40,829 nucleotides of DNA, taken from positions 1 to 40,829 of the forward strand of contig CAJXRD010000030.1 of NCBI GenBank assembly GCA_913058295.1, in the 5' to 3' direction. This DNA is from an uncultured Flavobacteriales bacterium. Lineage in GTDB: Bacteria > Bacteroidota > Bacteroidia > Flavobacteriales > Flavobacteriaceae. Numbering within the stretch: the stretch's first letter is position 1; every line of letters begins with the position of its first letter. This document shows positions 40,109 to 40,829 of the stretch, in pieces. Position numbers and translations under genes: made by a program. The notes beneath the pieces were generated by a model. It made no database searches. It was not told the DNA's origin and was given only the letters and a program-made list of their open reading frames with translations.

Positions 40109-40829
40109 TGTCATTTCTCAAAAAGCTGGGGCCAGGTTTTTTATTTGCTGGCGCAGCCATTGGTGTGTCGCATTTGGTTCAATCCACTAGAGCTGGTGCA
40201 GATTTTGGCTTTGGTTTACTTTGGGCATTATTTCTTATAAACATTATAAAATATCCCTTTTTTCAGTTTGGACCTAGATTTGCATCTGCAACTGGAGAAA
40301 GCTTATTAGAAGGATATTATAAAATGAGTAAGTGGGTATTAAGAGCATATGTCCTCCTAACTTTTGCAACAATGTTTACAATACAAACCGCGGTTACTAT
40401 CGTTACTGCAGGTATTGCATCTTCTCTTTTTGGAGGTAGTCCTTTAGTATTTTGGACCGCTATTATTATTGGCATTTGCTTTGTAATTTTATTATTTGGT
40501 AAATACAAAGTACTAGACTCATTAATGAAAATTATAGTAATATTTCTTACTATTAGTACGATTATAGCGGTTGCTCTAGCTGTAAATCCAGCTGTATCCA
40601 TTAATTTTTCACAGGTAATCCCATCTGATGCTATTTCCATAGCATTTTTAATAGCCTTCATGGGTTGGATGCCAGCACCTTTAGATATTTCTATATGGCA
40701 TTCGGTTTGGACCGTTGAAAAAAAGAAACTAAACCCATCTATAACCAGTAAACAATCGATATTTGATTTTAATGTAGGCTATATAACAACGATAATATTA
40801 GCTATAGGATTTGTTTCTTTGGGAGCATT
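40108..40829 (+). CDS. Nramp-family metal transporter homologue, 3' part beyond the window
   Basis: The first 240 residues of a polytopic membrane protein are present. The start MSFLKKLGPGFLFAGAAIGV aligns with the canonical Nramp TM1, and the FGF, GPRFASATGES, and later helices fit the LeuT-like Nramp fold. The canonical TM1 DPGN reads GVSH (19-22) and the TM6 MPH reads MPA (188-190), so the usual Mn/Fe ligands Asp and Asn are missing. The Met of the site may remain. A changed substrate, as reported for Nramp-related magnesium transporters, or a non-transport role is possible. Start ATG 40108 overlaps the sigma factor stop. Confidence 0.85.
   Translation, partial: MSFLKKLGPGFLFAGAAIGVSHLVQSTRAGADFGFGLLWALFLINIIKYPFFQFGPRFASATGESLLEGYYKMSKWVLRAYVLLTFATMFTIQTAVTIVTAGIASSLFGGSPLVFWTAIIIGICFVILLFGKYKVLDSLMKIIVIFLTISTIIAVALAVNPAVSINFSQVIPSDAISIAFLIAFMGWMPAPLDISIWHSVWTVEKKKLNPSITSKQSIFDFNVGYITTIILAIGFVSLGA

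Noticed and set aside
40317-40661. Minus-strand open frame of 114 codons at the window end
   Set aside because: It overlaps the clear plus-strand Nramp-family gene that runs off the window, and has no family resemblance.
1-40829. CRISPR array, insertion sequences, prophage or polysaccharide-utilisation locus
   Set aside because: No regularly spaced repeats, transposase, phage structural genes or SusC/SusD pair found; the tandem repeat in rho is coding and continuous.

Overview
This window looks like an ordinary stretch of core chromosome from an AT-rich member of the Bacteroidota, most probably a marine Flavobacteriaceae (Winogradskyella/Olleya/Lacinutrix-like; the genus is a guess). Three things point there. 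First, the protein families: BT_3928-type DoxX/thioredoxin fusion, internally duplicated DUF1599, DUF2851, DUF4293, DUF1573, monofunctional BirA, short PSD next to CdsA, and a Rho with a long low-complexity insertion. Second, the promoters: repeated exact or near-exact TAnnTTTG -7 boxes directly upstream of genes. Third, translation signals: most genes have A-rich leaders and no Shine-Dalgarno sequence, with rpsU as the conspicuous exception. I see no IS element, prophage, CRISPR array or genomic island.

Layout. 1-1.7 kb (minus): rpsU, xerC and hpf lead into a truncated tRNA-Thr at the window edge. 1.7-13.8 kb (minus): a carboxypeptidase-regulatory-like surface protein, an acyl-CoA dehydrogenase, a helix-hairpin-helix membrane protein, an AGCS symporter, a translationally coupled PspC/K+-channel pair, DUF2851, tpiA, a TlpA-like thioredoxin, an orphan DppB-type permease, the BT_3928 protein and DUF1599. 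13.85-15.5 kb (plus): folP and the c-di-AMP synthase cdaA. 15.5-18.0 kb (minus): an ABC exporter and truA. 18.1-25.3 kb: a YfcE-type phosphodiesterase, DUF4293, rho, an M14 lipoprotein peptidase, a Nudix hydrolase, pyrE, an SRPBCC protein and birA on alternating strands. 25.4-31.3 kb (plus): rsfS-ftsH, then LUD-cdsA-psd-ACBP (membrane phospholipid synthesis), a 39-codon membrane ORF and upp. 31.3-33.9 kb (minus): valS. 34.0-40.8 kb (plus, with one minus-strand aspartic protease): DUF1573, an aminotransferase, murB, a Cys-rich membrane microprotein, a GT2 glycosyltransferase, an ECF-type sigma factor and an Nramp-family transporter cut by the window end.

Functionally the genes cover ribosome control (bS21, HPF, RsfS), nucleotide salvage and synthesis (pyrE, upp), folate and c-di-AMP (folP, cdaA), envelope building (cdsA, psd, murB, GT2, proteases), protein quality control (ftsH) and transport. 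The features most worth a second look are regulatory or structural. They are the strong Shine-Dalgarno of rpsU; a terminator whose U-tract abuts the xerC start codon; a perfect 14-bp inverted repeat inside the first codons of the helix-hairpin-helix gene; a K+ channel and an Nramp protein that have lost their signature ion-binding motifs; the Rho hexapeptide array; an overlapping nudix/pyrE promoter region; and four convergent gene pairs with almost no space and no terminator. I did not find a clear undescribed multi-gene system.
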